Below are positions 41,413-50,654 of a DNA stretch of 64,000 bases, one piece after another; within the stretch, counting starts at the first letter, position 1; the number at the start of each line of letters is the position of its first letter. The DNA lies in contig JBBSQX010000004.1 of NCBI GenBank assembly GCA_038243605.1, positions 104,732 to 168,731 of the forward strand, in the 5' to 3' direction. The DNA is from Terrimesophilobacter sp038243605. GTDB taxonomy: Bacteria > Actinomycetota > Actinomycetes > Actinomycetales > Microbacteriaceae. The position numbers were made by a program, and so were the translations under genes. The notes beneath the pieces were generated by a model, which did no database searches, was not told where the DNA came from, and saw only the letters and a list, made by a program, of their open reading frames with translations.

Positions 41413-41982
41413 ATGGATCCACTGTTGATCGTCATTGGAATCATCGTTCTCTTGGTCGTGATCATCGGTATCTACCTGTGGTCGACCTACAACGGACTCG
41501 TCCGCTTGAAGATGCGCGTTGACGAGGCATGGAGCGACATCACGGTGCAGCTCAAGCGTCGTGCAGATCTCATCCCGAACCTCATTGAGTCGGTCAAGGG
41601 CTACGCTGCGCACGAGAAGGGTGTCTTCGAGGCTGTCACGAAGGCTCGCGCTGAGACCATCAGCGCGGGAACCCCGGCGGAAGCCGCGGAGGCCGAGAAC
41701 CACATGCAGTCTGCGTTGAAGAGCATCTTTGCCGTTGCAGAGGCGTACCCGCAGCTTCAGGCCAGCCAAAACTACCTGCAGTTGCAGGGTGAGCTCGTTG
41801 ACACCGAAGACAAGATCCAAGCATCACGTCGGTTCTACAACGGTGGGGTGCGCGAGTTCAACACCAAGATCCAGGTATTCCCGAACACCTTGTTTGTGCG
41901 CGGTCTTGGTTTCACCGAGCGCGACTTCTTCGAGGTTTCAGATTCCGCCGCGATCGCGGAGCCGCCACGCGTGCAGTTTTGA
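41413..41982 (+). CDS. lemA: LemA family protein
   Basis: A 189-residue protein with one N-terminal transmembrane helix (LLIVIGIIVLLVVIIGIYLW) and a long helical domain. Conserved blocks: YNGLVRLKMRVDEAWSDI, VQLKRRADLIPNLIESVKGY, SRRFYNGGVREFNTKIQVFP. Its molecular role is not established; it is often next to htpX, as here, suggesting joint work in membrane-protein quality control. Confidence 0.95.
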   Translation: MDPLLIVIGIIVLLVVIIGIYLWSTYNGLVRLKMRVDEAWSDITVQLKRRADLIPNLIESVKGYAAHEKGVFEAVTKARAETISAGTPAEAAEAENHMQSALKSIFAVAEAYPQLQASQNYLQLQGELVDTEDKIQASRRFYNGGVREFNTKIQVFPNTLFVRGLGFTERDFFEVSDSAAIAEPPRVQF

Positions 41983-42088
41983 CCTAGCGGTGGAGCCTTC
42001 GACGAAGTCTCCACCGAAAGTTCAAGATTGAGTAGCGTCGCGTCTGCGTCGCGTATCAAAATCTCTACTAGTTGATGCGAGGTGAGCC

Positions 42089-43000
42089 ATGTATAGAGCC
42101 ATTGCGCGAAATAAGCGCAACACCGTTTTCATCATGGTGGGCTTCTTCGTTCTCGTTGCCGTGATTGGTTTTTCCGTCAACCTCATTTGGGGAGGGGACC
42201 CCCTCCGCACTGGCAACTGGACCATTACGATTGCGACAATCATCGGGGTTGGCATTTACGTGATCGTTCAGTACTTTGCGGGCAGCAGCCAGGCGCTCGC
42301 GATGAGCGGTGCGCGCCAGATCCAGAAGGCCGACAACCCGAGACTGTATCGCGTCGTCGAGAACCTCGCGATCACCAAAGGATTGCCGATGCCGAAGGTG
42401 TACATCGTCAATGACCCCTCACCGAACGCGTTCGCAACCGGGCGTAAGCCAGAGCTGGCCTCCGTTGCCGCCACAACAGGGCTGCTCGATCTGATGACCG
42501 ACCCTGAGCTGGAGGGAGTGATGGCCCACGAGATGGGCCACGTCGAAAACTTTGATATTCGGTTGAACACCATCGTGTTCGCCCTCGTTGTGGCGATCGG
42601 TCTGATCTCCGACATCCTGATGCGGATGATGTGGTTCAGCGGTGGGCGGCGCGGCAATAACGGTGGCGGTGGCAACCCGATCATGCTGATCGTCGGGCTC
42701 GCCGCACTCGTCATTTCACCCATCGTGGCCGCTCTTATTCAGGCCGCCGTCTCGCGTCAACGTGAGTACCTTGCGGATGCGACCGGCGCGATGACGACTC
42801 GCCACCCTGAGGCTCTTGCCAGCGCGTTAGAAAAACTCGGTAGCTACAGTGGGCAGCCCATGCGTAAACAGAGCAGCACGATGGCGCACATGTGGTTTGG
42901 TAACCCATCGAAGAAGAGCGCCATGGGAAAAATCTTTGACACGCACCCTCCCCTCGAAAGCCGTGTTCAACGACTGCTGAACAACGCCACCAAGTTCTAA
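42089..43000 (+). CDS. htpX: Zinc metalloprotease HtpX-like (M48)
   Basis: A 303-residue membrane protease. Zinc site HEMGH (about residues 148-152) and the third ligand in SRQREYLADATGA are present; four hydrophobic segments surround them. The family degrades misfolded membrane proteins from the cytoplasmic side. A Gly/Asn-rich loop (RRGNNGGGGN) interrupts the third and fourth helices. Follows lemA after about 100 bases. Its stop overlaps the convergent ycaQ-like gene stop. Confidence 0.93.
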   Translation: MYRAIARNKRNTVFIMVGFFVLVAVIGFSVNLIWGGDPLRTGNWTITIATIIGVGIYVIVQYFAGSSQALAMSGARQIQKADNPRLYRVVENLAITKGLPMPKVYIVNDPSPNAFATGRKPELASVAATTGLLDLMTDPELEGVMAHEMGHVENFDIRLNTIVFALVVAIGLISDILMRMMWFSGGRRGNNGGGGNPIMLIVGLAALVISPIVAALIQAAVSRQREYLADATGAMTTRHPEALASALEKLGSYSGQPMRKQSSTMAHMWFGNPSKKSAMGKIFDTHPPLESRVQRLLNNATKF

Positions 43001-44196
43001 AGTTTCACGCCGAGTTCTGTGGCAAGTGCACGGGCGAGCGTGCCGCGATCCTTGAATGCTATTGCGTCAAGGCCCTGCCATTCGAGTGTGCGATGCAGAA
43101 CCGGTGCGAGGCGTTCAGCTACAGCTGCCGGATCAGCGTGCGGCTCGTGCCACGCGGATTGCACGCGCAAGACGCCAGCTTGGCGGTCATTTTTCAGATC
43201 GATGCGGCCCACAATCGCCTCGTCGAGCAGGATCGGTAGGCTGTAATAGCCGAACACCCTCTTGTGCGCGGGAGTGTAGATCTCGATGCGGTAGTGAAAG
43301 TCGAACAGCCGTTCCGCGCGGTCTCGGTGCCAGACGACAGGGTCGAAGGGCGAGAGTATCGCGGCTGCGTCAATTCGGCGCGGGGAACGTGCGTCACGAT
43401 GAATCCATGCGGGCTGACGCCACCCTGGCACCGTCACTTCGCGCACAGCTCCCTCGTCGGCTAGTTCCCGCAGAATTGTTGTTACTGGCACCTTCTTGAG
43501 CCGAAAGTAGTCGGTGATGTCGGATGTGGTGGCGATTCCGTGTGCTCGAGCAGCGTGTTCAACAAGCTGCTTGTGGGCATCGCTGGCGGCGACATCGCGC
43601 GCGACTACCTCCGCAGGAAGAATGTGCTCAGCAAGACCGTAAACGCGTTCAAACCTGCTGCGGCCGGCGCTCACCACCTCTCCCCAGCGAAAGAGCACCT
43701 CGAGGCCCGACTTCACGTCAGACCAACCCCACCACGGGCCCGTTCGTTTGTTTGCATCGTGTTCGACGGCACTCGCCGCGAGGGGGCCTTTCGCGGCGAG
43801 TTCCGCACGCAACCAGTCAAGGATTCCGGCGTGAACTGACGCCCAGGAGTCGTCGTGGGCATCCCTGCGGCGAAAGTTTTCCATTCGCCACCGAAACAAC
43901 GGCCACGACTCCACTGGAATGATGGCGGCCTCGTGTGCCCAGTATTCGAGGTAGCGCCCTTTGCGCGCAAAAGTTAGCCGGTCAAGGGTGGCTCGGTCGT
44001 AGACGCCCAGACGTGCGAACAGTGGAAGGTAGTGGCTGCGTTCAAAGACGTTCACCGAGTCGATCTGGAGAAGTCCGAGTCTGTCTATTGCCAGGTTGAG
44101 TTGGCGTGCGCCGACCGCGGCATCCGGAGGTTTGCCGAAGCCCTGCGCCGCGAGGGCGATACGGCGTGCGTGCGACACGGTTATCGTCTCCACCAT
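42997..44196 (-). CDS. Winged-helix DNA glycosylase, YcaQ/AlkX-like
   Basis: About 399 residues from ATG 44196 (the frame is open further but unconserved). The family consists of three winged-helix domains and unhooks DNA interstrand crosslinks and bulky alkyl lesions by base excision; the catalytic QIDS motif is visible in LGLLQIDSVNV (near residue 50). Other conserved blocks are RKGRYLEYWAHEAAIIP and ILSPFDPVVWHRDRAERLF. Related AlkZ proteins lie in antibiotic clusters for self-protection, but no such cluster is here. Divergent from the AI-2E exporter gene. Confidence 0.9.
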   Translation of the reverse strand: MVETITVSHARRIALAAQGFGKPPDAAVGARQLNLAIDRLGLLQIDSVNVFERSHYLPLFARLGVYDRATLDRLTFARKGRYLEYWAHEAAIIPVESWPLFRWRMENFRRRDAHDDSWASVHAGILDWLRAELAAKGPLAASAVEHDANKRTGPWWGWSDVKSGLEVLFRWGEVVSAGRSRFERVYGLAEHILPAEVVARDVAASDAHKQLVEHAARAHGIATTSDITDYFRLKKVPVTTILRELADEGAVREVTVPGWRQPAWIHRDARSPRRIDAAAILSPFDPVVWHRDRAERLFDFHYRIEIYTPAHKRVFGYYSLPILLDEAIVGRIDLKNDRQAGVLRVQSAWHEPHADPAAVAERLAPVLHRTLEWQGLDAIAFKDRGTLARALATELGVKL

Positions 44197-44295
44197 GACA
44201 TCAGACGATACCGGCATGGCCCGACTTTTGGCTATCCAATGCCGTTTGAGGGATATGAAGTCACACGCATATTCGCCCACTTAGACTTAAGCGTG

Positions 44296-45435
44296 ATGTT
44301 CCGTCAACGAAAGCCTCAAAGTACCCCGCGAGAGAGCGCGATCGAGAGCGCCATTCCCGTCGGTATGCGTATTGCCGGTGCGTGGTCGTGGAGAATTCTC
44401 GCACTAGCCGGCGTCATCGCCTTGCTCATTTTTCTTATCATCCAGCTTCGCCTTATCGTGGTGCCTTTTCTTGTCGCGATTCTGCTGGCGGCACTTCTGG
44501 TGCCGTTCGTGCAATGGTTGCAACGTCACCGCTGGCCCAAGTGGCTTGCTGTGTTAGTTGCGGAGGTGGCACTGATCGGTATCGTCTCCGGGCTGGTGTA
44601 TCTCATCGTCACGCAGGTTATCAAGGGGTTCCCCGACATCCGAGATCGCTCACTCGTTTTCTTTGAGGGTCTCAAACAGATGCTGCTTGATTCGCCATTG
44701 CACCTCACTTCGGCGCAGATCAACGAGTATCTCGCGGGAGGATGGCAAGCGCTCCAAGAAGACAGCAACGTTCTTCTCTCTGGTGCCTTGTCTGCAGGCT
44801 CATCGTTCGGTCATGCCCTCGCAGGTATTCTGCTTGTGCTCTTCGCCACCCTGTTCTTTCTCATCGACGGGCAGCGCATCTGGGCATGGACGGTGCGGTT
44901 GTTCCCGCGTTCTGCTCGACCTGCTGTTGACGGCGGTGGGCGTGCGGGATGGAAGACACTTTCTGAGTTCGTGAAAGTGCAAATTTTTGTCGCCTTTATC
45001 GATGCCGCGGGTATCGGTCTCGGCGCCTGGATTTTGGGGCTTTTCTTCGGCGGGTTCCCGCTTGTACTTCCCATCGCCATCGCGGTCTTCCTGGGGTCGT
45101 TCATCCCGGTGATCGGCGCAGTCCTTACTGGCGTGCTCGCGGTCTTCGTCGCCTTGGTCTACCTCGGGGTCTGGCCGGCCGTCATTATGCTCGGAATTGT
45201 GCTTGCTGTGCAGCAGTTAGAGGGCCACGTGCTGCAGCCGTTCATCATGGGAACCGCGGTCAAAGTGCATCCGCTCGCGGTGGTCTTCGCCGTGGCTGCC
45301 GGCGGGTTCCTTGCCGGTATTGCCGGGGCGCTGTTCGCCGTTCCTGTCGTTGCTACCCTCAACGTCGTCGTGAACTACATTGCCAGTGACGAGTGGCGAG
45401 AGCATCCCAAAATCACGAAACCGTCAGCGTACTGA
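44296..45435 (+). CDS. AI-2E family transporter (PerM/UPF0118-like)
   Basis: About 379 residues from ATG 44296 (GTG 44293 adjoining). Six to eight membrane helices: N-terminal pair (ILALAGVIALLIFLIIQLRL), a central amphipathic domain (DSPLHLTSAQINEYLAGG), and the C-terminal signature GSFIPVIGAVLTGVLAVFVAL and GHVLQPFIMGTAVKVHPL. Members include TqsA (autoinducer-2 exporter) and Na+/H+ antiporters; the substrate is not predictable. Possibly read with ilvA. Confidence 0.9.
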   Translation: MFRQRKPQSTPRESAIESAIPVGMRIAGAWSWRILALAGVIALLIFLIIQLRLIVVPFLVAILLAALLVPFVQWLQRHRWPKWLAVLVAEVALIGIVSGLVYLIVTQVIKGFPDIRDRSLVFFEGLKQMLLDSPLHLTSAQINEYLAGGWQALQEDSNVLLSGALSAGSSFGHALAGILLVLFATLFFLIDGQRIWAWTVRLFPRSARPAVDGGGRAGWKTLSEFVKVQIFVAFIDAAGIGLGAWILGLFFGGFPLVLPIAIAVFLGSFIPVIGAVLTGVLAVFVALVYLGVWPAVIMLGIVLAVQQLEGHVLQPFIMGTAVKVHPLAVVFAVAAGGFLAGIAGALFAVPVVATLNVVVNYIASDEWREHPKITKPSAY

Positions 45436-45469
45436 ACTATGGGTGCTGAGCTATGAGTAGAGAGATCGC

Positions 45470-46717
45470 ATGAGTACTGATGCTGTGGTGCCCACCCTCG
45501 CCGAGCTAGAAGCGGCGAGAGAACTCGTGTCGATGGTGGCGGTGCACACGCCGATGGAAGAATCCCGTTACCTCTCCGGCGTTCTTGGTTCCCCAGTGTT
45601 TCTCAAATGCGAGAACCTTCAGCGCACCGGTTCGTACAAAATTCGTGGTGCCTACAACCGGATGGCGCGGCTCAGCCCCGAAGAACGCGCCCACGGCGTT
45701 GTCGCTGCCTCCGCGGGCAACCACGCGCAGGGTGTGGCCCTCGCCGCACGAGAGCTGGGCATCTCCGCCACCATCTTTATGCCCGTCGGCGTTGCACTGC
45801 CGAAGCTGCAGGCAACCCGAAACTATGGTGCTGATGTAATCTTGCGCGGGCACACCATCAGCGAGCCGCTGCGAGCCGCTGCAGAGTTCGCAGAAGAGAC
45901 GGGTGCGATTCTTATTCACCCTTTCGACCACAGCGACATCATCACCGGTCAGGGCACGCTGGGGCTCGAGATTCTTGAGCAGATGCCCAATGTCGACACG
46001 ATCGTTGTGCCCATTGGTGGTGGGGGACTCATCGCTGGCATTGCCAGCGCTGTGAAGCAGCGCGCAGCACTCGATGGCCGACAGATCAAGGTCATCGGTG
46101 TTCAAGTTGAAAACTCTGCACCATATCCGGTGTCGCTCGAACGGGGCGAGCCTGTTGAGATTCGCATCAAGCCGACCATCGCAGATGGCATCGCCGTGAG
46201 CAAGCCCGGCGTTCTCAATTTTTCGATTATTCGGGATCTCGTCGACGAGGTTGTCACCGTGACAGAAGACGAAACGGCGCGCGCACTTCTCGTTTTGTTG
46301 GAGCGCGCAAAGCTTGTTGTCGAACCGGCCGGAGCTGTTGCTGTCGCAGCAATTCTGACGGGCAAGGCGCAAGGCGCGATGCGCGGTCTCGGCACCACCG
46401 TTGCTATCTTGAGTGGCGGCAACATCGATCCGCAAGTGATGGAACGGGTCATCTCACTTGGGCTCGTCGCCTCAGATCGCTACCTCAAACTGAGACTCAC
46501 ACTTGCCGACCGCCCTGGCCAACTTGCACGAATCGCTGAACTGATTTCGGATGCGAATGCCAACGTCATCGAGGTCTCTCACGCCAGAAACGGCCGCGGC
46601 GCACTTCTCGGTGAAGTCGACCTGGAACTGAGCTTAGAAACGCGGGGCCCAGAGCACGTTCAGAGCGTGCTCGAACACTTGCGTGAAGCAGGGTTTGAAC
46701 CACGCACCGACTTTTAG
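45470..46717 (+). CDS. ilvA: Threonine ammonia-lyase
   Basis: A 415-residue PLP enzyme that deaminates threonine to 2-oxobutanoate, the first step of isoleucine synthesis. PLP lysine in GSYKIRGAYN, substrate loop SAGNHAQGVA and phosphate loop GGGGLIAG are intact. A single ACT-like domain occupies the last about 75 residues (LRLTLADRPGQLARIAELIS), which suggests allosteric control but of the short type found in TdcB-like and actinobacterial IlvA. Start ATG 45470. Confidence 0.94.
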   Translation: MSTDAVVPTLAELEAARELVSMVAVHTPMEESRYLSGVLGSPVFLKCENLQRTGSYKIRGAYNRMARLSPEERAHGVVAASAGNHAQGVALAARELGISATIFMPVGVALPKLQATRNYGADVILRGHTISEPLRAAAEFAEETGAILIHPFDHSDIITGQGTLGLEILEQMPNVDTIVVPIGGGGLIAGIASAVKQRAALDGRQIKVIGVQVENSAPYPVSLERGEPVEIRIKPTIADGIAVSKPGVLNFSIIRDLVDEVVTVTEDETARALLVLLERAKLVVEPAGAVAVAAILTGKAQGAMRGLGTTVAILSGGNIDPQVMERVISLGLVASDRYLKLRLTLADRPGQLARIAELISDANANVIEVSHARNGRGALLGEVDLELSLETRGPEHVQSVLEHLREAGFEPRTDF

Positions 46718-46737
46718 AACTCGGTAAAACAGACCGC

Positions 46738-47220
46738 TTAGTGGTAGGTCTTTACCGTGATCAGCTCAACGGTGATTTCTTTACCGTTTGGCGCGGTGTA
46801 CGACACTTTGTCGCCTTCTTTGTGACCAACGATGGCCATGCCGAGCGGGCTCTGCTCGCTGTAGACGTCAAGGTCGCTGTCGCCTGCGATTTCACGGTTG
46901 CCGACAACGAAGGTGCTATCTTCGCCCGAGATTTTCGCCGTGACAATCATTCCGGGCTCTACGACACCATCATCGGGTGGGTTACCCACTTTCGCGGTGC
47001 GCAGCAGCGCCGTTAGTTGACGAATGCGCGCCTCAATTTTGCCTTGCTCTTCTTTGGCCGCGTGGTAGCCGCCGTTTTCTTTGAGGTCGCCCTCTTCGCG
47101 AGCAATTTCAATTTTGTGCGCGATGTCGTGACGTCCCTCGCCGCTGAGGTGTTCTAGCTCATTCTTGAGTCGGTCGTATGCTTCCTGGGTCAGCCAGGTC
47201 TCGGCAATGATGTCAGCCAT
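46738..47220 (-). CDS. greA: Transcription elongation factor GreA
   Basis: A 160-residue factor that enters the RNA polymerase secondary channel and stimulates cleavage of backtracked transcripts. The N-terminal coiled coil carries the acidic tip EEGDLKENGGYHAAKEEQG; the C-terminal FKBP-like domain has SPLGMAIVGHKEGDKV. Normal length. A true Rho-independent terminator lies between it and the DUF4307 gene upstream on the same strand. Confidence 0.96.
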   Translation of the reverse strand: MADIIAETWLTQEAYDRLKNELEHLSGEGRHDIAHKIEIAREEGDLKENGGYHAAKEEQGKIEARIRQLTALLRTAKVGNPPDDGVVEPGMIVTAKISGEDSTFVVGNREIAGDSDLDVYSEQSPLGMAIVGHKEGDKVSYTAPNGKEITVELITVKTYH

Positions 47221-47267
47221 GGTGCACTCCTTCGATGAATCCGGCCGTCCGGCGGGAATCGCGCATC

Positions 47268-47300
47268 AAACAAATAAGACCGGCCAGACGACCGGTCTCA
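47268..47300 (-). terminator. Rho-independent terminator of the DUF4307 gene
   Basis: On the minus strand a perfect 7-bp stem AGACCGG / CCGGTCT with an 8-nt loop (47277-47298) is followed by TATTTGTTTG. It lies after the DUF4307 stop and before greA, so greA needs its own promoter in the 50-odd bases upstream. Confidence 0.7.
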
Positions 47301-47317
47301 AAGCGATTAACCCAATT

Positions 47318-47737
47318 CTAGGTGAGCCAACAGCGGTAGATCAAGCCGGTGACGGCCTGCTGGGAGGTGCGCACCACTTCTTGGTAACGGTTGCTGAAGC
47401 TCGTTGACGGGGGGAGATCGACTATTCTCCACCCCACGATGGCATGTGACTCGTTTTGTGCCTGGAGTGCACACGACACCGCTGTGCCCTCCTTGACCGA
47501 TACTTGCCAGGTGATGCTCACGCTCGAATCGTCGATGATGCTGTGCGCGGTGTCTTGAGCGTCAATATTTCCTTGACCATTGTCGAAGGCAGCCCACACG
47601 ACCCACGCGGTGAACACCACGACGAACATGGCGCCGACAACAATAAAAATGATGCGTTCGCGAAGGCGACGTTGCGGTGTTCGCCCATAGCGCGCATCTA
47701 AGGCGGCATTATCGTCTGTCGCGGCGGTGGTCATCAT
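47318..47737 (-). CDS. DUF4307 membrane protein
   Basis: A 139-residue actinobacterial protein with one transmembrane helix (IIFIVVGAMFVVVFTAWVVWAAF, about residues 29-51; two pieces) and an extracytoplasmic domain. N-terminal DARYGRTPQRR and the later SVSITWQVSVKEGTAVSCALQA are typical of DUF4307. Role unknown. It is divergent from mca, which in actinobacteria is its usual neighbour. Confidence 0.9.
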   Translation of the reverse strand: MMTTAATDDNAALDARYGRTPQRRLRERIIFIVVGAMFVVVFTAWVVWAAFDNGQGNIDAQDTAHSIIDDSSVSITWQVSVKEGTAVSCALQAQNESHAIVGWRIVDLPPSTSFSNRYQEVVRTSQQAVTGLIYRCWLT

Positions 47738-47789
47738 GCTCCCCGATTAGTCTTGTAACTCAAGGCTAATCGTGAAACGAAGGAGAACT

Positions 47790-48665
47790 GTGTCCCATCG
47801 CCTCCTCGCGGTGCATGCGCACCCCGATGACGAGTCCAGCAAGGGCGCCGCAACATACGCGCACTACGTGCATTCTGGCGCGCGCGTTGTTGTCGTGAGT
47901 TGCACAGGCGGTGAACGCGGTGACGTTCAAAACCCGGGGCTCGTTGAGCATTCAATGGCGGAGCGAGATATCGCTGGGCTCCGTCGTATTGAGATGGCTC
48001 GTGCTCAAGCGGTACTGGGGTTTGAGCATCGCTGGCTTGGCTATGAGGACTCGGGGATGCCAGAGCAAGGCGAAGCGTTGCCACGTGGCTCGTTTGCCCT
48101 GATTCCCCTTGAGCATTCTGCCGAGCCACTCGTGAAGATCATTCGTGAGGTGCGCCCGCAGGTGATGATCACGTATGACGAAGCTGGCGGGTATCCGCAT
48201 CCAGATCACATTCGCACGCATGAAATCTCGATGTACGCCATGGCGGCCGCAGCCGACCCCAATCGCTACCCGCACACAGGCCCGGCGTGGCAGATTCAGA
48301 AGGTGTACTACGACCGCATGTTCAATCCACCGCGGGCCACCGCGATGCTTGATGCCTTCAGGGCTACTGACCCAGATTCACCGCGGCTTGCCGAGCTTGA
48401 AAGTCTCATGACGCGGATGAAGGCTCGACCAGATCTCGCCACAACGCACGTGGATGTTTCAAACTTCTTCGACCACCGGGATGAGGCTTTGCGGGCGCAT
48501 GCAAGTCAGGTTGCCCCCGACAGCTCATTCTTCTTCTGGCCCAATGATCTTCAGCGTGAAGTGTGGCCATGGGAAGACTTTCAGCTTGCAACGTCGCTCG
48601 TTCAGAGTGACGTGCCAGAGCATGACCTCTTTGCGGGAGTCTCGACAGATGCGGAGTCGGAATGA
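47790..48665 (+). CDS. mca: Mycothiol S-conjugate amidase
   Basis: About 291 residues from GTG 47790 (ribosome site AGGAGA). Mca is a zinc amidase that cleaves mycothiol-bound toxins to a mercapturic acid for export and glucosaminyl-inositol. Zinc and catalytic residues are in HAHPDDES (H11, D14) and PHPDHIRTHE. DSSFFFWPNDL near the C-terminus separates it from MshB-type deacetylases. Mycothiol is restricted to actinobacteria, which supports the taxonomic call. The next small gene overlaps by ATGA. Confidence 0.95.
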   Translation: MSHRLLAVHAHPDDESSKGAATYAHYVHSGARVVVVSCTGGERGDVQNPGLVEHSMAERDIAGLRRIEMARAQAVLGFEHRWLGYEDSGMPEQGEALPRGSFALIPLEHSAEPLVKIIREVRPQVMITYDEAGGYPHPDHIRTHEISMYAMAAAADPNRYPHTGPAWQIQKVYYDRMFNPPRATAMLDAFRATDPDSPRLAELESLMTRMKARPDLATTHVDVSNFFDHRDEALRAHASQVAPDSSFFFWPNDLQREVWPWEDFQLATSLVQSDVPEHDLFAGVSTDAESE

Positions 48666-49003
48666 TATTCATTGCAACGCCATTGCCAACACCGCCAGCG
48701 GATTTTGACCTCAACTCGGTCACGCCGACGTGGGTGGGGTTCGCGGCCACCGCCCTTGTCGTCATCGTGACGATCGCACTCATCCTGGATATGGTGCGAA
48801 GGATTCGGCGAATGAGATACCGCGCCGAAATCGGTGAGCGCCTGGCCGAAGAAGTTGCCGCGAACGACGGTGCCGCTGGTGCGCGCCCGGCTCCCACGGG
48901 CGTGACGGGCAATGACTCTTCTGCCAAAGGCACCGCCGCTAAAGGCACCGCCGCTAAAGGCTCGGCTGCCAAAGACTCCGGCAGCAAAAAACCGAGCTCT
49001 TAG
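48662..49003 (+). CDS. Small single-pass membrane protein with Ala/Lys/Gly repeat tail
   Basis: A 113-residue protein. It has a short outer N-terminus, one transmembrane helix (WVGFAATALVVIVTIALILDM), a basic stretch and then a cytoplasmic tail with tandem AAKGT/AAKGS repeats encoded by near-identical 15-base units (about 48925-48970). It is coupled to mca by ATGA and convergent with trhA (stops overlap by 4 bases). A small membrane protein after mca is usual in this group. Function unknown. Confidence 0.85.
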   Translation: MIFIATPLPTPPADFDLNSVTPTWVGFAATALVVIVTIALILDMVRRIRRMRYRAEIGERLAEEVAANDGAAGARPAPTGVTGNDSSAKGTAAKGTAAKGSAAKDSGSKKPSS

Positions 49004-49770
49004 GCGAGAACGGGCGGCGCGACGGCGATGAGAAAGATTGCCGTCCAGTGGCACAGGAAAGCCAGCAGGGTGAGCGTGTGGAAGATCTCGTGGAAGCCAA
49101 ACTTTCCTGGGAACGGATTCGGCCGTTTGAGGCCGTAAAACACCGCACCAACCGTGTAGCAGAGACCGCCCACAATGATGAGGGTCATCATCGCGGCATT
49201 CGCGTTAAAAAAGTCAACGATAAACATGACGGCGGCCCATCCGAGAATGACGTAGAGCGGAACATACAGCCATCGCGGTGCGCCGATCCAGAACACCCTG
49301 AATCCAATACCGAGCAGCGCCCCGCCCCATACAAGGCAGAGAAGCAGAACTGCTTTGTCCTGCGGTAACGCGAGCACCGTAATGGGCGTGTAGGAGCCCG
49401 CAATGAGGAGAAAGATGTTCGCGTGGTCGAGGCGCTTCAGCAGCTTTTTGGTCGGCAAGCTCCAGTTGAAGCGGTGGTACAGGGCAGAGATGCCGAACAG
49501 CAAAAGCGAGCTGAGAACGAAAACTGCTGAACTCACCTTGGCGGCGACGCCGTCGGCGAGCACAATAAGGATCACGCCAAGAACGATGGCGATCGGGAAT
49601 GTACCGGCGTGAATCCAGCCGCGCCACGTGGGCTTAATCTCGATCTGATCGCTTGCGGCATCCATCAAAGGAATGTTGGGGATATCGACTTCAGCGTCGA
49701 TCTCGGCATCCAACTGTGCCTCGGCAAGCGCGTTCCGTTGCGCCATCGAGGGGTCTGAATCCATTGTCAT
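49000..49770 (-). CDS. trhA: Hemolysin III family (TrhA/PAQR) membrane protein
   Basis: A 256-residue protein with an acidic N-terminal tail (about 45 residues) and seven membrane helices. PAQR metal-binding signatures are ISALYHRFNW, LDHANIFLLIAGSYTP and GFHEIFHTLTLLAFLCH, whose histidines and Asp are compatible with a zinc hydrolase site. In bacteria TrhA affects membrane fluidity and fatty-acid homeostasis; haemolysis is a historical label. Divergent from uppS. Confidence 0.93.
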   Translation of the reverse strand: MTMDSDPSMAQRNALAEAQLDAEIDAEVDIPNIPLMDAASDQIEIKPTWRGWIHAGTFPIAIVLGVILIVLADGVAAKVSSAVFVLSSLLLFGISALYHRFNWSLPTKKLLKRLDHANIFLLIAGSYTPITVLALPQDKAVLLLCLVWGGALLGIGFRVFWIGAPRWLYVPLYVILGWAAVMFIVDFFNANAAMMTLIIVGGLCYTVGAVFYGLKRPNPFPGKFGFHEIFHTLTLLAFLCHWTAIFLIAVAPPVLA

Positions 49771-49841
49771 AGGCCTAGTTTAAGCGCTTGTCGTAACGAC
49801 ATCCTGAGAATCACATAGCGCTCGTGCACTAACGTAGCTGT

Positions 49842-50627
49842 GTGGCAAAGCGGGAGTTTCCGAAAGCAAGCGGGATTCTTTATGGGCTCTACCAGAAGAG
49901 ACTCCGCAAGCAGCTCAGCGGACTGCCCATCCCACGACATTTGGCGATGATTCTCGACGGCAACCGCCGGTGGGCGCGGCTAAACTCGCTGGACTCCGCC
50001 GCGCATGGACACCGCGCTGGCGCGGCAAAGTTTTTGGAGTTTCTGGTCTGGTGCGATGATTTCGGTATCAAGACCACCACGCTGTATCTCTTGTCGACCG
50101 ACAATCTTGGTGGACGAGATGAGCCTGAACTGCACGAGTTGTTCGAGATTATTGCTGATTTAGCCGACGAACTCTCTCACTTCAGAAACTGGCGAGTGCA
50201 GCACGTTGGGTCGTCTGAGAAACTTCCAGAAGCGCTCGTGGGCAGCCTCTCGGCGGCCGAAGCGCGAACCAGAAGCAATACCGGAATGCACATCAACTTG
50301 GCGGTCGGATACGGTGGTCGCCGCGAGATATCAGATGCGATGCGCAGTATCGTGCGGCAGCATGCCCTCGAAGGCAAGTCGCTCGATGCGCTCGCCGACG
50401 TACTCACGCCCGAGTTGATTGGTCAGCACCTCTATACGGGGGGCCAGCCAGATCCTGACCTTGTCATCCGCACGTCGGGGGAGCAGCGACTCAGTGATTT
50501 TATGCTGTGGCAGAGTGCGCACAGCGAGTTTTACTTTGTGGAGGCGCTTGGCCCCGATCTTCGTGAGGTCGATTTTCTGCGCGCGATGCGTGACTACGCC
50601 ACAAGGGTTCGCAGGTTCGGTCAGTAA
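49842..50627 (+). CDS. uppS: Isoprenyl transferase (cis-prenyltransferase)
   Basis: A 261-residue enzyme condensing isopentenyl diphosphate in Z configuration onto an allylic primer. Catalytic Asp in LAMILDGNRRWAR (about residue 39), then TLYLLSTDNL and RTSGEQRLSDFMLWQSAHSE are complete. Size and sequence are close to the actinobacterial short-chain Z-farnesyl diphosphate synthase type (Rv1086-like), so it may supply a primer rather than make full undecaprenyl diphosphate; both are possible. Start GTG 49842. Confidence 0.93.
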   Translation: MAKREFPKASGILYGLYQKRLRKQLSGLPIPRHLAMILDGNRRWARLNSLDSAAHGHRAGAAKFLEFLVWCDDFGIKTTTLYLLSTDNLGGRDEPELHELFEIIADLADELSHFRNWRVQHVGSSEKLPEALVGSLSAAEARTRSNTGMHINLAVGYGGRREISDAMRSIVRQHALEGKSLDALADVLTPELIGQHLYTGGQPDPDLVIRTSGEQRLSDFMLWQSAHSEFYFVEALGPDLREVDFLRAMRDYATRVRRFGQ

Positions 50628-50654
50628 CTACGGTTCTCAGCATGCCAAACTGGC

